From: Micromonospora sp. NBC_01796
GTDB taxonomy: Bacteria > Actinomycetota > Actinomycetes > Mycobacteriales > Micromonosporaceae
Length of the DNA stretch: 64,000 nucleotides
NCBI RefSeq assembly: GCF_035917455.1
Contig: NZ_CP109078.1
Span: forward strand, 7,362,001-7,426,000
Direction: 5' to 3'
A program made the position numbers and the translations under genes. How positions within the stretch are numbered: the first letter of the stretch is position 1; every line of letters starts with the position of its first letter. A model generated the notes under the pieces. The model was not told the DNA's origin and made no database searches. It saw only the letters and a program-made list of their open reading frames with translations. Shown in pieces: positions 8,825-18,527 of the stretch.

Positions 8825-9184
8825 TCAGCCGCGCAGCGCGCTGATGACGGCGCTGTTTCCGGTCCCCTCGGCGGCGGCCCGGATCTCCGTCGCCGCATCC
8901 TCGTCCTGAACCCCGAACTGCGTCGAGGCGTCGCTGATCTTGCCGGACAGGCCGTCCAGCGCGTTCAGGATCTTCGTCAGGCCTTCGTTGAGGTCACCCG
9001 AGACCAGTTGCAGTGCGTTGTTGGCCGAACCGGCCATGCCGGTACCACTCAGCGACGTGATGCGGTCGAGCAACTGCGCCATTCCCGTGGCAAGCCGCTC
9101 CCCGGTGTCCTGGCACCGCTGCGCCATCGCGTTGAGCTGGTCCTGCGTAGCGTGCACTTGGCCAACGCCTGGAGTATCCGTCAA
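8825..9184 (-). CDS. EsxB-like WXG100-superfamily protein lacking the Trp
   Basis: A 119-residue all-helical protein in first position of the run, 56 bases upstream of the EsxA-like gene. Start choice: TTG at 9184 with GGGGTGA about seven bases upstream. An ATG at 9247 in the same frame would add 21 residues that look non-coding. The expected W-x-G turn is replaced by G-M-A-G (about residues 49-52), so it is a divergent member. It most likely forms the heterodimer with the next gene product. The assignment rests on size, helical pattern and position. Confidence 0.7.
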   Translation of the reverse strand: MTDTPGVGQVHATQDQLNAMAQRCQDTGERLATGMAQLLDRITSLSGTGMAGSANNALQLVSGDLNEGLTKILNALDGLSGKISDASTQFGVQDEDAATEIRAAAEGTGNSAVISALRG

Positions 9185-9556
9185 GGTGGATTCACCCCGC
9201 TCCTCTGTAACGCCCCCCGCCCAGGGGAGCCTCCCCTTGGGTCGCATGAAAGCTCATGCGCCGTGTCTCGCGACCCGAAGGTAGCGCCATTCGTCCACTC
9301 AGGCCACCCGGATCTGCGCCGATGCCCAGATCCGTCGGGAAATGACACATCCGGGGTCGTGCATTGGACAGGCTGATCAGACGTACGGGTCACGCTCTCC
9401 CGGGAGTCGGGTCGTCCCCGGCTGCCGGTGGGTGGTGGTCCGCGCTGCGCCAGTTCCTGGTGGCCGGCGCCTCTCCGTCGAGGTGCCCGCCCACTGGGCC
9501 GCTCCGCTGTCGCATCGGGTCGCCCTCAACAGGGTGGAGCTGGCGTCCTGCGCAGC
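9185..9556. other. gene-free stretch upstream of the ESX-like run
   Basis: These 372 bases separate the first ESX-like gene from the methyltransferase gene, both on the minus strand. No convincing coding frame was found. It should hold the main promoter of the ESX-like run. The only clear structure is the CGCATGA / TCATGCG inverted repeat at 9243-9260, which could be an operator. Confidence 0.5.
9243..9260. promoter_or_regulatory. inverted repeat upstream of the esx-like genes
   Basis: A perfect dyad (CGCATGA, four-base AAGC centre, TCATGCG) lies 59 bases upstream of the proposed TTG start of the first gene of the ESX-like run. Size and symmetry fit a dimeric repressor site. No regulator gene is adjacent, so the binding protein is unknown. 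Confidence 0.4.
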
Positions 9557-10462
9557 TCAGGGACGCAGCGCGCGCAAGAACGCGATGGCCACCGTGCGTC
9601 GGGTGGGCGTGCCGAGCGCTGCCCGGGCGGTCATGTGCGCGTCGAGACGCTTGCGTTCCGCACCGGTCAGTGCCGTGGCAATCGCTTCGCCGTACGTGGG
9701 GACCAAGGGGTTGGGTGCCACCTGCTTGAGCGCTTCCCAGTCGACAATCGGCTCGCCAGGCACATCTACCTGGGCGCGATAGTCCAGCTCCACTGCCTCG
9801 AAGCCCGCCGCTACCGCCCACTCCACGAGGTCACGCTCGTCGAAGTCGATCATCGGCCGCTCGCCTTCCGCCGTGACGCTCCGGTAGACGTCGCGAACCT
9901 TGGCGAGCAGGTCGTCCACCGATGAGGCGCCCAGGCCGAACAGGTCGTCGGGACGGCGCTGACGCGCGAAGCGATTGATGGGCTCGAAGAGGGACACCCG
10001 CCCGCCCGGCCTCAGCACCCGGAAGAACTCCACGAACGCGGCCGCCTTGCGAGCGGAGTAGATGAGCACCGACCGGGTGGTGACGACATCCACGGACGCG
10101 TCCGGGATGCCGGTCAGGTCCTCGGCCGCCGCGAGAACGAAGCTGCACCGTTCGTCGCCGCCGGCAGTCCGCCGACACTCGTCGAGAAGATCCCGTGAGA
10201 CGTCGCTGAAGATGACGTGTCCCTGGGGGCCGAGCCGGTCGAGTGCGCCGAAGCCGATCAGTCCGGTTCCACAGCCAACATCAAGGACGACGTCCTCGGG
10301 CAGCAGACCTGCTCCGTCAAGGACGCCGTCGCGTACCACCGCGAGGTCCCGGTCGCTGCGGGCCCGCAGGGCCGCACTGTTGCCATCTCGTCTGGTCAGC
10401 AACCACTGCGCCCACTTGTCCTCCGCCACCAAGCCACCGTATCCGCCCGTATCCACCGCCAC
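9557..10462 (-). CDS. class I SAM-dependent methyltransferase
   Basis: A 301-residue protein with motif I (LDVGCGTG), the post-I acidic strand (VIFSDVS), and motifs for SAM binding around SVDVVTTRSVLIY and the FRVLRPGGRVSLFEP segment, as in UbiE/MenG-like small-molecule methyltransferases. The GTG at 10462 has an AAGGG about ten bases upstream; a second GTG two codons later is possible. The substrate cannot be read from the sequence. It stands alone, with gene-poor DNA upstream and the ESX-like run downstream on the same strand. Confidence 0.8.
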   Translation of the reverse strand: MAVDTGGYGGLVAEDKWAQWLLTRRDGNSAALRARSDRDLAVVRDGVLDGAGLLPEDVVLDVGCGTGLIGFGALDRLGPQGHVIFSDVSRDLLDECRRTAGGDERCSFVLAAAEDLTGIPDASVDVVTTRSVLIYSARKAAAFVEFFRVLRPGGRVSLFEPINRFARQRRPDDLFGLGASSVDDLLAKVRDVYRSVTAEGERPMIDFDERDLVEWAVAAGFEAVELDYRAQVDVPGEPIVDWEALKQVAPNPLVPTYGEAIATALTGAERKRLDAHMTARAALGTPTRRTVAIAFLRALRP

Positions 10463-10610
10463 GCATGTGAACCCTTGCCGGTCAGGACCATGAGCCTCCG
10501 ACGGCGCCGGCCCAGAGGTCCAGGCCCACGCACGGGTACGCGCCACCCGCCTCGGCCGCGAAACGACAACGAGGACCCGAGACGTACGGACGGACCGGCG
10601 CCGACCTCTC

Positions 10611-10648
10611 CAATTATCGAATTACCTGCTAATGCAATCCGATAATTG
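10611..10648. promoter_or_regulatory. nested inverted repeat in AT-rich island
   Basis: CAATTATCG at 10611-10619 is repeated inverted as CGATAATTG at 10640-10648, with ATTA-N5-TAAT nested inside at 10621-10633. The AT-rich composition is striking in this genome and fits an operator or promoter. It lies about 150 bases upstream of the methyltransferase start (minus strand). Confidence 0.4.
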
Positions 10649-10689
10649 ACCCAAGAGGAACCCGTCGACAAAACGGGACGAAACGCGCT

Positions 10690-10960
10690 GCACCATAATG
10701 ACAGTTATGGTGTGCTGCTCGATCGGACCAGACGGGCGCGTCGACAGTGGTACGTCCTCCGGACGCGCCCAGGCGCCGGGTGCGCTCACGGCGTTGGCGC
10801 GTACGTGGGGCGTCGGGTCGGTGACGGCGCCCCGCAGCAGTGCCTCGATCTGTCGGACGCCGCCAGCGGGTACGCGGTCGCGGAACGGGCCGAGACGGCC
10901 GGCCGAGGACGGACACCACGGCCCGACGAACGTACGGGCTGCCTGCGCGCAGACCTTGCC
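10690..10960 (-). pseudogene. possible decayed HEAT-repeat-like gene fragment
   Basis: On the minus strand, one frame reads GSPYVRRAVVSVLG. After a frame change the next reads FRDRVPAGGVRQIEALLRG followed by AVTDPTPHVRANAVSA. Together they resemble two HEAT-like repeats (VRRxAV..LG, PHVRANAV). No start or single open frame joins them. I therefore read it as a frameshifted remnant, but low-complexity chance similarity cannot be excluded. Confidence 0.3.
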
Positions 10961-11064
10961 TCATCGGCCAAGCGATCCCCGGCAATGGATGAGGTCTCAG
11001 GTGTGTTCGGCGCGTCGCCGTCGCGAGAGGAGTCTGTCCGTCCGCAGCGGACGACAAAAATTAA

Positions 11065-12768
<1,704 letters not shown>

Positions 12769-12781
12769 GCCCGCACGCATG

Positions 12782-13201
12782 TCAGGCGTCGTCGGCCGGG
12801 ATGTGGTGCACCTGGTCGGCGGGGATGGCCGACGGGGTCAGGTAGGGCTCGCTGGTGAGGTAGTAGGCGTCGTGTTGCAGGGCTGCCCACACCGCGTGGG
12901 CGCGGGCGAGGTCGCCCTTGACCAGGCGAACGAAGGCGGCCGCGTCGGCCGCCTCGCCGGATCCGAGGGGAAGGACCGCGACGCTCGGCAGGGCGGCCAG
13001 GACGCCGAGGCGGGCTCGGGCGGGTGCGTCATCAACCCGGGTGTACGCGTCAAGCAACGCCACCGCCGGCAGGCCCGCGTACGCGCCCTCGTCGGCGATG
13101 TCGACGAGCAGTTCGCCGACGTGGACGTGTCCACGGGCGTAGGACAGCATCGCGGAGGTGTCCAGTACGGCGCGGATCTCGATCTCGTCGTCGTACGGCA
13201 T
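12782..13201 (-). CDS. PIN-domain-like toxin of a toxin-antitoxin pair
   Basis: A 139-residue protein whose ATG overlaps the stop of the ribbon-helix-helix gene by one base (TGATG). The N-terminal VLDTSAML strand carries Asp14, the usual first metal ligand of PIN-domain RNases. Other acidic residues (Glu30, Asp97) are candidates for the rest of the site, but the match to canonical VapC is loose. PIN toxins cleave tRNA or mRNA and are silenced by the partner antitoxin. The gene is convergent with rox, 13 bases from its end. Confidence 0.75.
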   Translation of the reverse strand: MPYDDEIEIRAVLDTSAMLSYARGHVHVGELLVDIADEGAYAGLPAVALLDAYTRVDDAPARARLGVLAALPSVAVLPLGSGEAADAAAFVRLVKGDLARAHAVWAALQHDAYYLTSEPYLTPSAIPADQVHHIPADDA

Positions 13202-13488
13202 CAGGCGGGAGCGGTGTCGTCCGCCGGCCACGTTCCCGCGCGTACCATGTCGCGTCGTCGTTTGTTCTCGGCCCGCTGACCGGCGGTCAGCCGGGGCAGA
13301 GAACCCCGTACCCGGTTCCGGCCTTCCTCGGTGACCTCGATGCCGACCGCCCGGAGCATCTCGACGGTCGCGGCCGCCCGGTCCATCCGCGCGCGGAGCG
13401 CGTCTGCCACGGCGGCGGAGGCGTTCTCCTCACGATCGAGGTAGGCCGCGACGTCGTCCGGGAGACTCACCGTCACGCGCTTTGTCAT
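13201..13488 (-). CDS. ribbon-helix-helix (CopG-like) antitoxin
   Basis: A 95-residue protein that begins MTKRVTVSLPDDVAAYLD, a typical RHH strand-helix start, then a helix (NASAAVADALRARM) and a charged C-terminal tail that would bind the toxin. A larger open frame upstream is not coding-like. The mRNA seems to be nearly leaderless: a TATGAT box lies about eight bases before the ATG, and the GGGTATGA sequence is repeated twice there, as expected for an autoregulatory site. It is the first gene of a two-gene toxin-antitoxin operon. Confidence 0.78.
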   Translation of the reverse strand: MTKRVTVSLPDDVAAYLDREENASAAVADALRARMDRAAATVEMLRAVGIEVTEEGRNRVRGSLPRLTAGQRAENKRRRDMVRAGTWPADDTAPA

Positions 13489-13503
13489 ACCCGGATCATA
13501 CCC
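13485..13503 (-). promoter_or_regulatory. direct repeat at the antitoxin start, probable autoregulatory site
   Basis: Two copies of GGGTATGA (minus strand, 13503-13496 and 13492-13485) separated by three bases. The right copy contains the likely -10 TATGAT and the left copy overlaps the ATG. RHH antitoxins commonly bind such short repeats. Confidence 0.45.
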
Positions 13504-13586
13504 ACGGGGCCGGTCCCTCGGGCCGATCCACGCGACCAGGCCCGAACGTCGTAGATCTTCCGATTCCGGGCAATGACGATCCCGGG

Positions 13587-14276
13587 TCACCCCGACCGGA
13601 GGAGCACCTCGACAGCCTCGGCGACCGAGTCGACCACGAAGTCGGGCGCCGGGCCGACGAACGACCACGATTCGGGCCGACGTCGAGGCTGCAACCAGAT
13701 CGTCCGCATCCCGGCCGCATGACCACCCGCCACGTCATGGACCAGGTTGTCGCCGATCATCCATCCGCCCTGGTCGAGGCTGGTACCGCACCGGTCCGCG
13801 GCAAGCCGGAAGATCGCGGGATCGGGCTTTCGTACGCCGACCTCGTCGGAGACGCACCACCCGTCGACCAGGCTGTCGAGCCCGGTGTTGCGGATCTTCC
13901 CGAGCTGGTTGTCGGTCATGCCGTTGGTGACGATCCCGATCCGCCACCCGGCCCGGCGCAGGCGACGGAGGGCGTCGACGTCCCGTGCTTCGCAGGACGC
14001 CAGCTCGGGCATGCGTCGGCGGTACTGCGCCCACAGTCGCTCGGGTGCCTCGCCCAGGTCGAACGTCTCACTGACGGTGGCGAAGAAGCTGCCCATCGGC
14101 CCGGAGTGGTGCGCGTCGGCCATGAGGAGGAAGGTGAGCGCCTCGTCGTCGAGCCGGTGGGTGACGACAAACTCCTCGGCCCAGGCGTTGAACGCCGAGG
14201 CCCGGTCAACGAGGGTGTCGTCCAGGTCGAACAACGCGAGCTGTCGCACCCCGGCACGATAGCCGGACACCGACAT
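13587..14276 (-). CDS. HAD-superfamily hydrolase
   Basis: A 229-residue HAD subfamily IA-type phosphatase. Motif I is LFDLDDTLVD (nucleophile Asp and the +2 Asp), motif II is IVTNG, motif III is the Lys in GVRKPDPAIF, and motif IV is the acidic pair in MIGDNLVHDV. A helical cap lies between motif I and II. The ATG at 14276 is used; a GTG nine codons further in (14249) is an equally good alternative. Substrate is unknown; relatives dephosphorylate sugar phosphates or phosphoglycolate. Confidence 0.85.
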   Translation of the reverse strand: MSVSGYRAGVRQLALFDLDDTLVDRASAFNAWAEEFVVTHRLDDEALTFLLMADAHHSGPMGSFFATVSETFDLGEAPERLWAQYRRRMPELASCEARDVDALRRLRRAGWRIGIVTNGMTDNQLGKIRNTGLDSLVDGWCVSDEVGVRKPDPAIFRLAADRCGTSLDQGGWMIGDNLVHDVAGGHAAGMRTIWLQPRRRPESWSFVGPAPDFVVDSVAEAVEVLLRSG

Positions 14277-14386
14277 CGCCCGGTGCCGCAGCGGGCCGGT
14301 CGGTGTGTTCGTGGCCGGCGCGATCATGAGCCTGGCCCGGATGTCCGGGCACGAACGGGACACGCGCTCCGTGACCGGCCGCCGGT

Positions 14387-14413
14387 TATCCAGGCACTGT
14401 CGATCCCTGGATA
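14387..14413. promoter_or_regulatory. inverted repeat in the HAD/SDR divergent region
   Basis: TATCCAGG at 14387-14394 and CCTGGATA at 14406-14413 form a perfect 8-base dyad with an 11-base spacer, upstream of the SDR gene and followed by TTGACG at 14451-14456 as a possible -35. It looks like a repressor operator controlling one or both divergent genes. Confidence 0.45.
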
Positions 14414-14493
14414 GGCGCGCCATGGATCTCCCCCGTGGTCGGTGCGACCGTTGACGCAAGTCCGAGAAAGCAATCACTCACCAGGGAGTTGTC

Positions 14494-15426
14494 GTGAAAG
14501 ACGTGTCCGTACCCGACCTGAGCGGAAAGCTTGCCGTGGTGACCGGCGGCAGCGACGGCATCGGTCTCGGCCTGGCCGTACGCCTGGCCGGTGCGGGCGC
14601 CGAGGTGGTGCTGCCGGTCCGGAACCCGGCGAAGGGAGCGGCGGCGGTCGAGCGGATCCAGGCGGCTGTGCCGGGGGCAACGGTCTCCACCCGAGAACTC
14701 GACCTGGCCTCGCTGGACTCGGTCACGGCGCTCGCGGAGACCCTGAACCGCGAGGGCCGGCCGGTCAACATCCTGGTCAACAACGCCGGGTTGATGATGC
14801 CGGCGGTCCGGCACAGCACCGCCGAGGGGCTGGAGCTGCAGTTCGGTACGAACCACATCGGTCACGTCGCGCTCACCGGGCGGCTGCTGCCGTTGCTGCG
14901 CGCCGGCCGGGCGCGGGTCACCACGATGTCGAGCAGCGCCGCTCGCTCGGGCAGGATCGAGTGGGCGGACCTGCAGGCCGAGCAGGGGTATTCGGCGCTG
15001 CGCGCGTACGGGATGTCGAAGCTCGCGAACCTGATGTTCGGGCTGGAGTTGGACCGGCGCAGCAGGGCGGCGGGGTGGGGCATCGTCAGCAACGTCGCAC
15101 ATCCGGGCACCACCCTGACCAACCTGTACGCCTCCGGCCCGAACCTCGGCCGCAAACGTCCCTCACCCTACGAGTGGATCATGAGGCGGTTGGCGGGCCT
15201 GGGCGTCATGGTGCAGACCGTGGACGCCGGGCTGCTCCCCGCGCTGTACGCCGCCACCAGTCCACAGGCGCACGGCGGCCGCTTCTACGGGCCGGACGGA
15301 TTCGGCCAGTTCACCGGGGGACCGACCGAGTTGGCCGTCTACAAACCGGCCCGCGACGTCGCCGACGCGGCGCGACTCTGGGACGTCTCGGAGCGGCTGG
15401 CCGGGGTGCACTACGCGACGGTCTGA
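14494..15426 (+). CDS. short-chain dehydrogenase/reductase
   Basis: A 310-residue NADP(H)-dependent SDR: cofactor motif TGGSDGIG (residues 17-24), NNAG at 96-99, Ser at 146-148, and the catalytic Tyr172-x-x-x-Lys176 in YGMSKLAN. The length and the N-terminal layout fit the retinol-dehydrogenase/protochlorophyllide-reductase-like group often annotated as SDR family oxidoreductase. The GTG start is preceded by AGGGAG six bases upstream. Substrate unknown. It is preceded by an operator-like dyad. Confidence 0.88.
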   Translation: MKDVSVPDLSGKLAVVTGGSDGIGLGLAVRLAGAGAEVVLPVRNPAKGAAAVERIQAAVPGATVSTRELDLASLDSVTALAETLNREGRPVNILVNNAGLMMPAVRHSTAEGLELQFGTNHIGHVALTGRLLPLLRAGRARVTTMSSSAARSGRIEWADLQAEQGYSALRAYGMSKLANLMFGLELDRRSRAAGWGIVSNVAHPGTTLTNLYASGPNLGRKRPSPYEWIMRRLAGLGVMVQTVDAGLLPALYAATSPQAHGGRFYGPDGFGQFTGGPTELAVYKPARDVADAARLWDVSERLAGVHYATV

Positions 15427-15532
15427 CGGTGCCTGCGCATTAGGGCATCCCGACGTACACCTGCGGGCCCGGCTATCGGCGGACGCCGTGCCCCGGCGGT
15501 CACGGTGGGGTGAGCGGCGGTTGCGCCGTCGG

Positions 15533-16438
15533 TCAGACGTGTCGGTGTACGGCGTCGAGGCGGGCGAGTTCGTCCGGGGTGAGCCGCAGCGCGCCGGCGG
15601 CGACGTTGGCGACCAGGTGGTCCGGGTCGCCGGTGCCCGGAATGGCCAGCACGTGCGGCCCCCGGTGCAGTGTCCACGCCAGCCGGACCTGGGCCGCCGA
15701 CGCACCGTGCGCGTCCGCCACGGCCTGGACCTCGTCGTGGTCGGTGTGGCCGGCGCCCGCTTCCCGGCCGGCACCGGCGATCGCGAAGAACGGCACGAAC
15801 GCGACGCCCCGTTCACCGCAGGTACGCAGGAACTCGTCGGCGTCGGGCGGGGCGCCGATCCCGTACCGGTTCTGCACGCAGACGACCGGTGCGATGGCCT
15901 CGGCCTCGGCCAGGTGTTCGGGGCGGACGTTGGAGATGCCGAGGTGGCGGATCAGGCCCGCGTCGCGCAACTGCGCCAGCGCACCGAACCGTTCGGCGAT
16001 CGAGTCGGTGCCGTGAACCCGCAGGTTGACCACGTCGAGATGGTCCCGACCGAGCTGACGCAGGTTCTCCTCCACCTGCCCGCGCAGCTGTTCCGGACGC
16101 GCCAGCGGCAACCACTCCCCCGACGGGTCCCGTCCCGGTCCGACCTTCGTGGTGATGACCAGGTCGTCCGGGTACGGAGCCAGCGCGCGGTTGATCAGTT
16201 CGTTGGCGGAACGCAGCGCCGAGAAGTAGAACGCTGCGGTGTCGATGTGGTTCACGCCGAGTTCGACCGCGCGTCGCAGTACGCGTACCGCCCGATCTCG
16301 GTCGCTCGCGACGGCGTCGGTGGTGAGCGCCGCGCCGTTCTGGGTCAGGCGCATCGCACCGAAACCGATCCGGTTGACGGTGAGGTCACCGAGTTGCCAG
16401 GTACCCGCCGCCGCCGCGGTGATCTCCTCCGAAGTCAT
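15533..16438 (-). CDS. aldo/keto reductase
   Basis: A 301-residue NADPH-dependent AKR with the TIM-barrel pattern: GFGAMRLT near the N terminus, HIDTAAFY (Asp66, Tyr71), Lys98 in ITTKVG, GISN at about 178, and the C-terminal RLAWTLHRGPHVLAIPGTG segment that binds the cofactor phosphate. Similar proteins are oxidoreductases of unknown physiological substrate in actinobacteria. It is convergent with the SDR gene. Confidence 0.88.
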   Translation of the reverse strand: MTSEEITAAAAGTWQLGDLTVNRIGFGAMRLTQNGAALTTDAVASDRDRAVRVLRRAVELGVNHIDTAAFYFSALRSANELINRALAPYPDDLVITTKVGPGRDPSGEWLPLARPEQLRGQVEENLRQLGRDHLDVVNLRVHGTDSIAERFGALAQLRDAGLIRHLGISNVRPEHLAEAEAIAPVVCVQNRYGIGAPPDADEFLRTCGERGVAFVPFFAIAGAGREAGAGHTDHDEVQAVADAHGASAAQVRLAWTLHRGPHVLAIPGTGDPDHLVANVAAGALRLTPDELARLDAVHRHV

Positions 16439-16536
16439 GATCGAAGTTTGCCACCCGGATCCGGAGAGCGGCTACCACGGCAGGTGGGGTGCGCCGTTTC
16501 CCCGTACCGAACTCGAAGTCCTCCGGCGGGCCTGGC

Positions 16537-16569
16537 GTGACCGGCGCCCGGCACGGGTCTGCCGGTCAC
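16537..16569 (-). terminator. stem-loop after the glycosyltransferase gene
   Basis: GTGACCGGC at 16537-16545 and GCCGGTCAC at 16561-16569 form a perfect 9-base stem with a 15-base loop just past the stop of the minus-strand glycosyltransferase gene. There is no clear U-tract, so termination is likely but not certain. Confidence 0.5.
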
Positions 16570-16582
16570 GGATGCCGGTGCG

Positions 16583-17758
16583 TCAGCCGAGCAGGCTCTC
16601 GATGATGTCGGCGGCCCGGGTGGTGCCGCCCTCGGCCCGGGCGTCGGCGCGCAGCGCTGCGCTGCGCCGAGCGACATCCGGATCGGTGGTCAGGTCGAGC
16701 AGGGCGGTTCGCAGGGACTCGGCGGTGGCGTCGGCGGTGTCGATGCGCCGCGCCACACCGAGTTCGACCAGCCGGTCGGCGTTGGTGAACTGGTCGACCG
16801 CCTGCGGTACGGCGATCATCGGAGTGCCGGTGAACAGCCCCTCGCTGCTGCCGCCCATGCCGGCGTGGGTGACGAACGCGTCGGCCTGTTCGAGGATCGC
16901 CAGTTGTGGCACCCACGGGTGGATCTCGACGTTGTCGGGGATGTCGCCGAGTTCGGCCGGGTCGGTGTGTTTCCCGACCTGGAGCACCATGTGCCAGCCG
17001 GGCAGGTTGCCGTACGCGGCCAGGCATCGGCGGTAGAACTCCGGCTGCCGGGTGAAGGCCGTACCGAGCGAGATCAGCAGGATTTTCGCGGCGCCGGCCG
17101 GTCGGGTCCAGGTGCCCTGGTCGGTGCGCTGACCGAGGCAGGGGCCGACGAACGTGACGACGTCGGTGTCGACCCGGTCGGCGTACGGCTGCATCGCCCG
17201 GGGGATCAGTGCCAGGGCACGCGTCGGCCGGCCGCTGAACGTGTCGACGTCGGTGGTGGTGGCACCGTTGCCGGCGAGCCAGGCGGCGAACTTCGCCCGG
17301 TACGCGTCCGCGCCCGGCAGCGCCCACAGGTGTGCGCCGACCTCCTGCTCGTACCCGGCCCAGGCGACGTACGTCGGTGAGAGCTGCACGATGGGCCGCT
17401 GGTGTGCCTCGGCGATGGCGCGGGCGGCGAAGGTGCCGATGTCGTACAGGTACAGGTCGGCCGGGTCGTGGTCGTAGTGGGCGCGCAGTTGCGGGAGCGC
17501 CTGGATGGAGTCGTCGAGGAAGACTTCCATCGCGGCGATCGGGTCGTCGGGCCAGTCGTGGTCGCCGACCGGGAGGGTGGAGGTGTAGCGGACGAGTTCG
17601 GCGCCGGTGCCGGTGACCAGGTCCGCGACCGCGGGATCGTTGGCGTACGTGACCCGGTGGCCTCGGTCCACCAGCTCACGGATGATCTCGACGCTGGGCA
17701 GGGTGTGGCTGACGGCGGGGATGCCGACCATCGCGATGTGGGCACGGCGACGAGACAT
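16583..17758 (-). CDS. macrolide-type family 1 glycosyltransferase
   Basis: A 391-residue GT-B enzyme. The N-terminal domain begins with AHIAMVGIPAVSHTLPS (catalytic His as in MGT/OleD enzymes). The C-terminal donor domain carries THAGMGGSSEGL and the ALPQ-like IAVPQAVDQFTNADRL segment. This is the pattern of macrolide glycosyltransferases (MGT, OleD/OleI), which inactivate macrolides by adding a sugar from UDP-sugar, usually at the desosamine 2'-OH. Related enzymes also modify other natural products, so resistance is an inference. It is divergent from a PNPOx-like gene. Confidence 0.85.
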   Translation of the reverse strand: MSRRRAHIAMVGIPAVSHTLPSVEIIRELVDRGHRVTYANDPAVADLVTGTGAELVRYTSTLPVGDHDWPDDPIAAMEVFLDDSIQALPQLRAHYDHDPADLYLYDIGTFAARAIAEAHQRPIVQLSPTYVAWAGYEQEVGAHLWALPGADAYRAKFAAWLAGNGATTTDVDTFSGRPTRALALIPRAMQPYADRVDTDVVTFVGPCLGQRTDQGTWTRPAGAAKILLISLGTAFTRQPEFYRRCLAAYGNLPGWHMVLQVGKHTDPAELGDIPDNVEIHPWVPQLAILEQADAFVTHAGMGGSSEGLFTGTPMIAVPQAVDQFTNADRLVELGVARRIDTADATAESLRTALLDLTTDPDVARRSAALRADARAEGGTTRAADIIESLLG

Positions 17759-17869
17759 GGAGGGTTCCTCGTTTCAGGTCTACGACGGAGATGGGACACG
17801 ACTGGGCCGGTGCGCCGGGTCGCCGCGACGGCGGGGCCGTTGGCGGGACGCGCACTCGGGCGAGGACAT

Positions 17870-17888
17870 CGTCCTCGCGTCGGGTCAG
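17870..17888. repeat. short perfect inverted repeat
   Basis: GCGAGGAC, three bases, GTCCTCGC in the region between the divergent glycosyltransferase and PNPOx-like genes. It could be an operator or a small RNA hairpin; nothing decides between these. Confidence 0.35.
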
Positions 17889-17963
17889 CCGTAGAGCTGG
17901 GTTTGCATCCGCCGACCATATCCCCACAGCGGGTTGCTGTCGACCGCCGGGGTAGGGTCCGCC

Positions 17964-18506
17964 ATGATCACCAATTCCTGGTTGGCCGGCCCGCCACCGA
18001 CCGTCGAGCTGCCCCGCGAACGGCTGCGGGAACGGATCCTGAACCTGCTCTCGTCGCAGAACATGTGCGTGCTGGCCACCACTGGCCCGGACGGCCCGCT
18101 GGCCACCCCGGTCCGCTACTACCACCACGAGCTGACGTTGTACGTGACCGCCCAGGCCGGTACGCCGAAGCTGCGCAACATCGCCGCTGATCCGCGGGTG
18201 TCGGTGGGGGTGTTCGCCCCGCTGGTGGGTCAGGCGAGTTCGCGGGGTGCGCAGCTGTTCGGGACCGCCCGGGTGCTGCTGCCCGGCGACGACGGTTTCG
18301 ACGACGGGATGGCGGTGTACCGGTGGCAGTCCGACGCCGTCGAGCGCGGTCGTTCGGTGCTGCAGGCGCCCCGGGGTCCGCTGCTGCGGATCGAGGCGCG
18401 GCGGGTCGTCTACACCGAGCACTGGCTGCGTCGCGACGGGTTCGCCCCGCGTCAGTTCTGGTCCGCTTCCGCTGCGCCGACCACGACCGACGTCCGGGAG
18501 CGGTGA
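17964..18506 (+). CDS. pyridoxamine 5'-phosphate oxidase-like flavin/F420-binding protein
   Basis: A 180-residue split-barrel protein: the CVLATTGPDGPLATPVRYYHH segment and the following LYVTA strand, then KLRNIAADPRVSVGVF, are the standard PNPOx/FDOR layout. Such actinobacterial proteins bind FMN, F420 or heme-type cofactors and act as reductases or cofactor-binding proteins. The ATG at 17964 has GGGT five bases upstream; an earlier ATG at 17934 is less likely. Confidence 0.78.
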   Translation: MITNSWLAGPPPTVELPRERLRERILNLLSSQNMCVLATTGPDGPLATPVRYYHHELTLYVTAQAGTPKLRNIAADPRVSVGVFAPLVGQASSRGAQLFGTARVLLPGDDGFDDGMAVYRWQSDAVERGRSVLQAPRGPLLRIEARRVVYTEHWLRRDGFAPRQFWSASAAPTTTDVRER

Positions 18507-18527
18507 TCCGCCTAGACTTGCCCGGCG

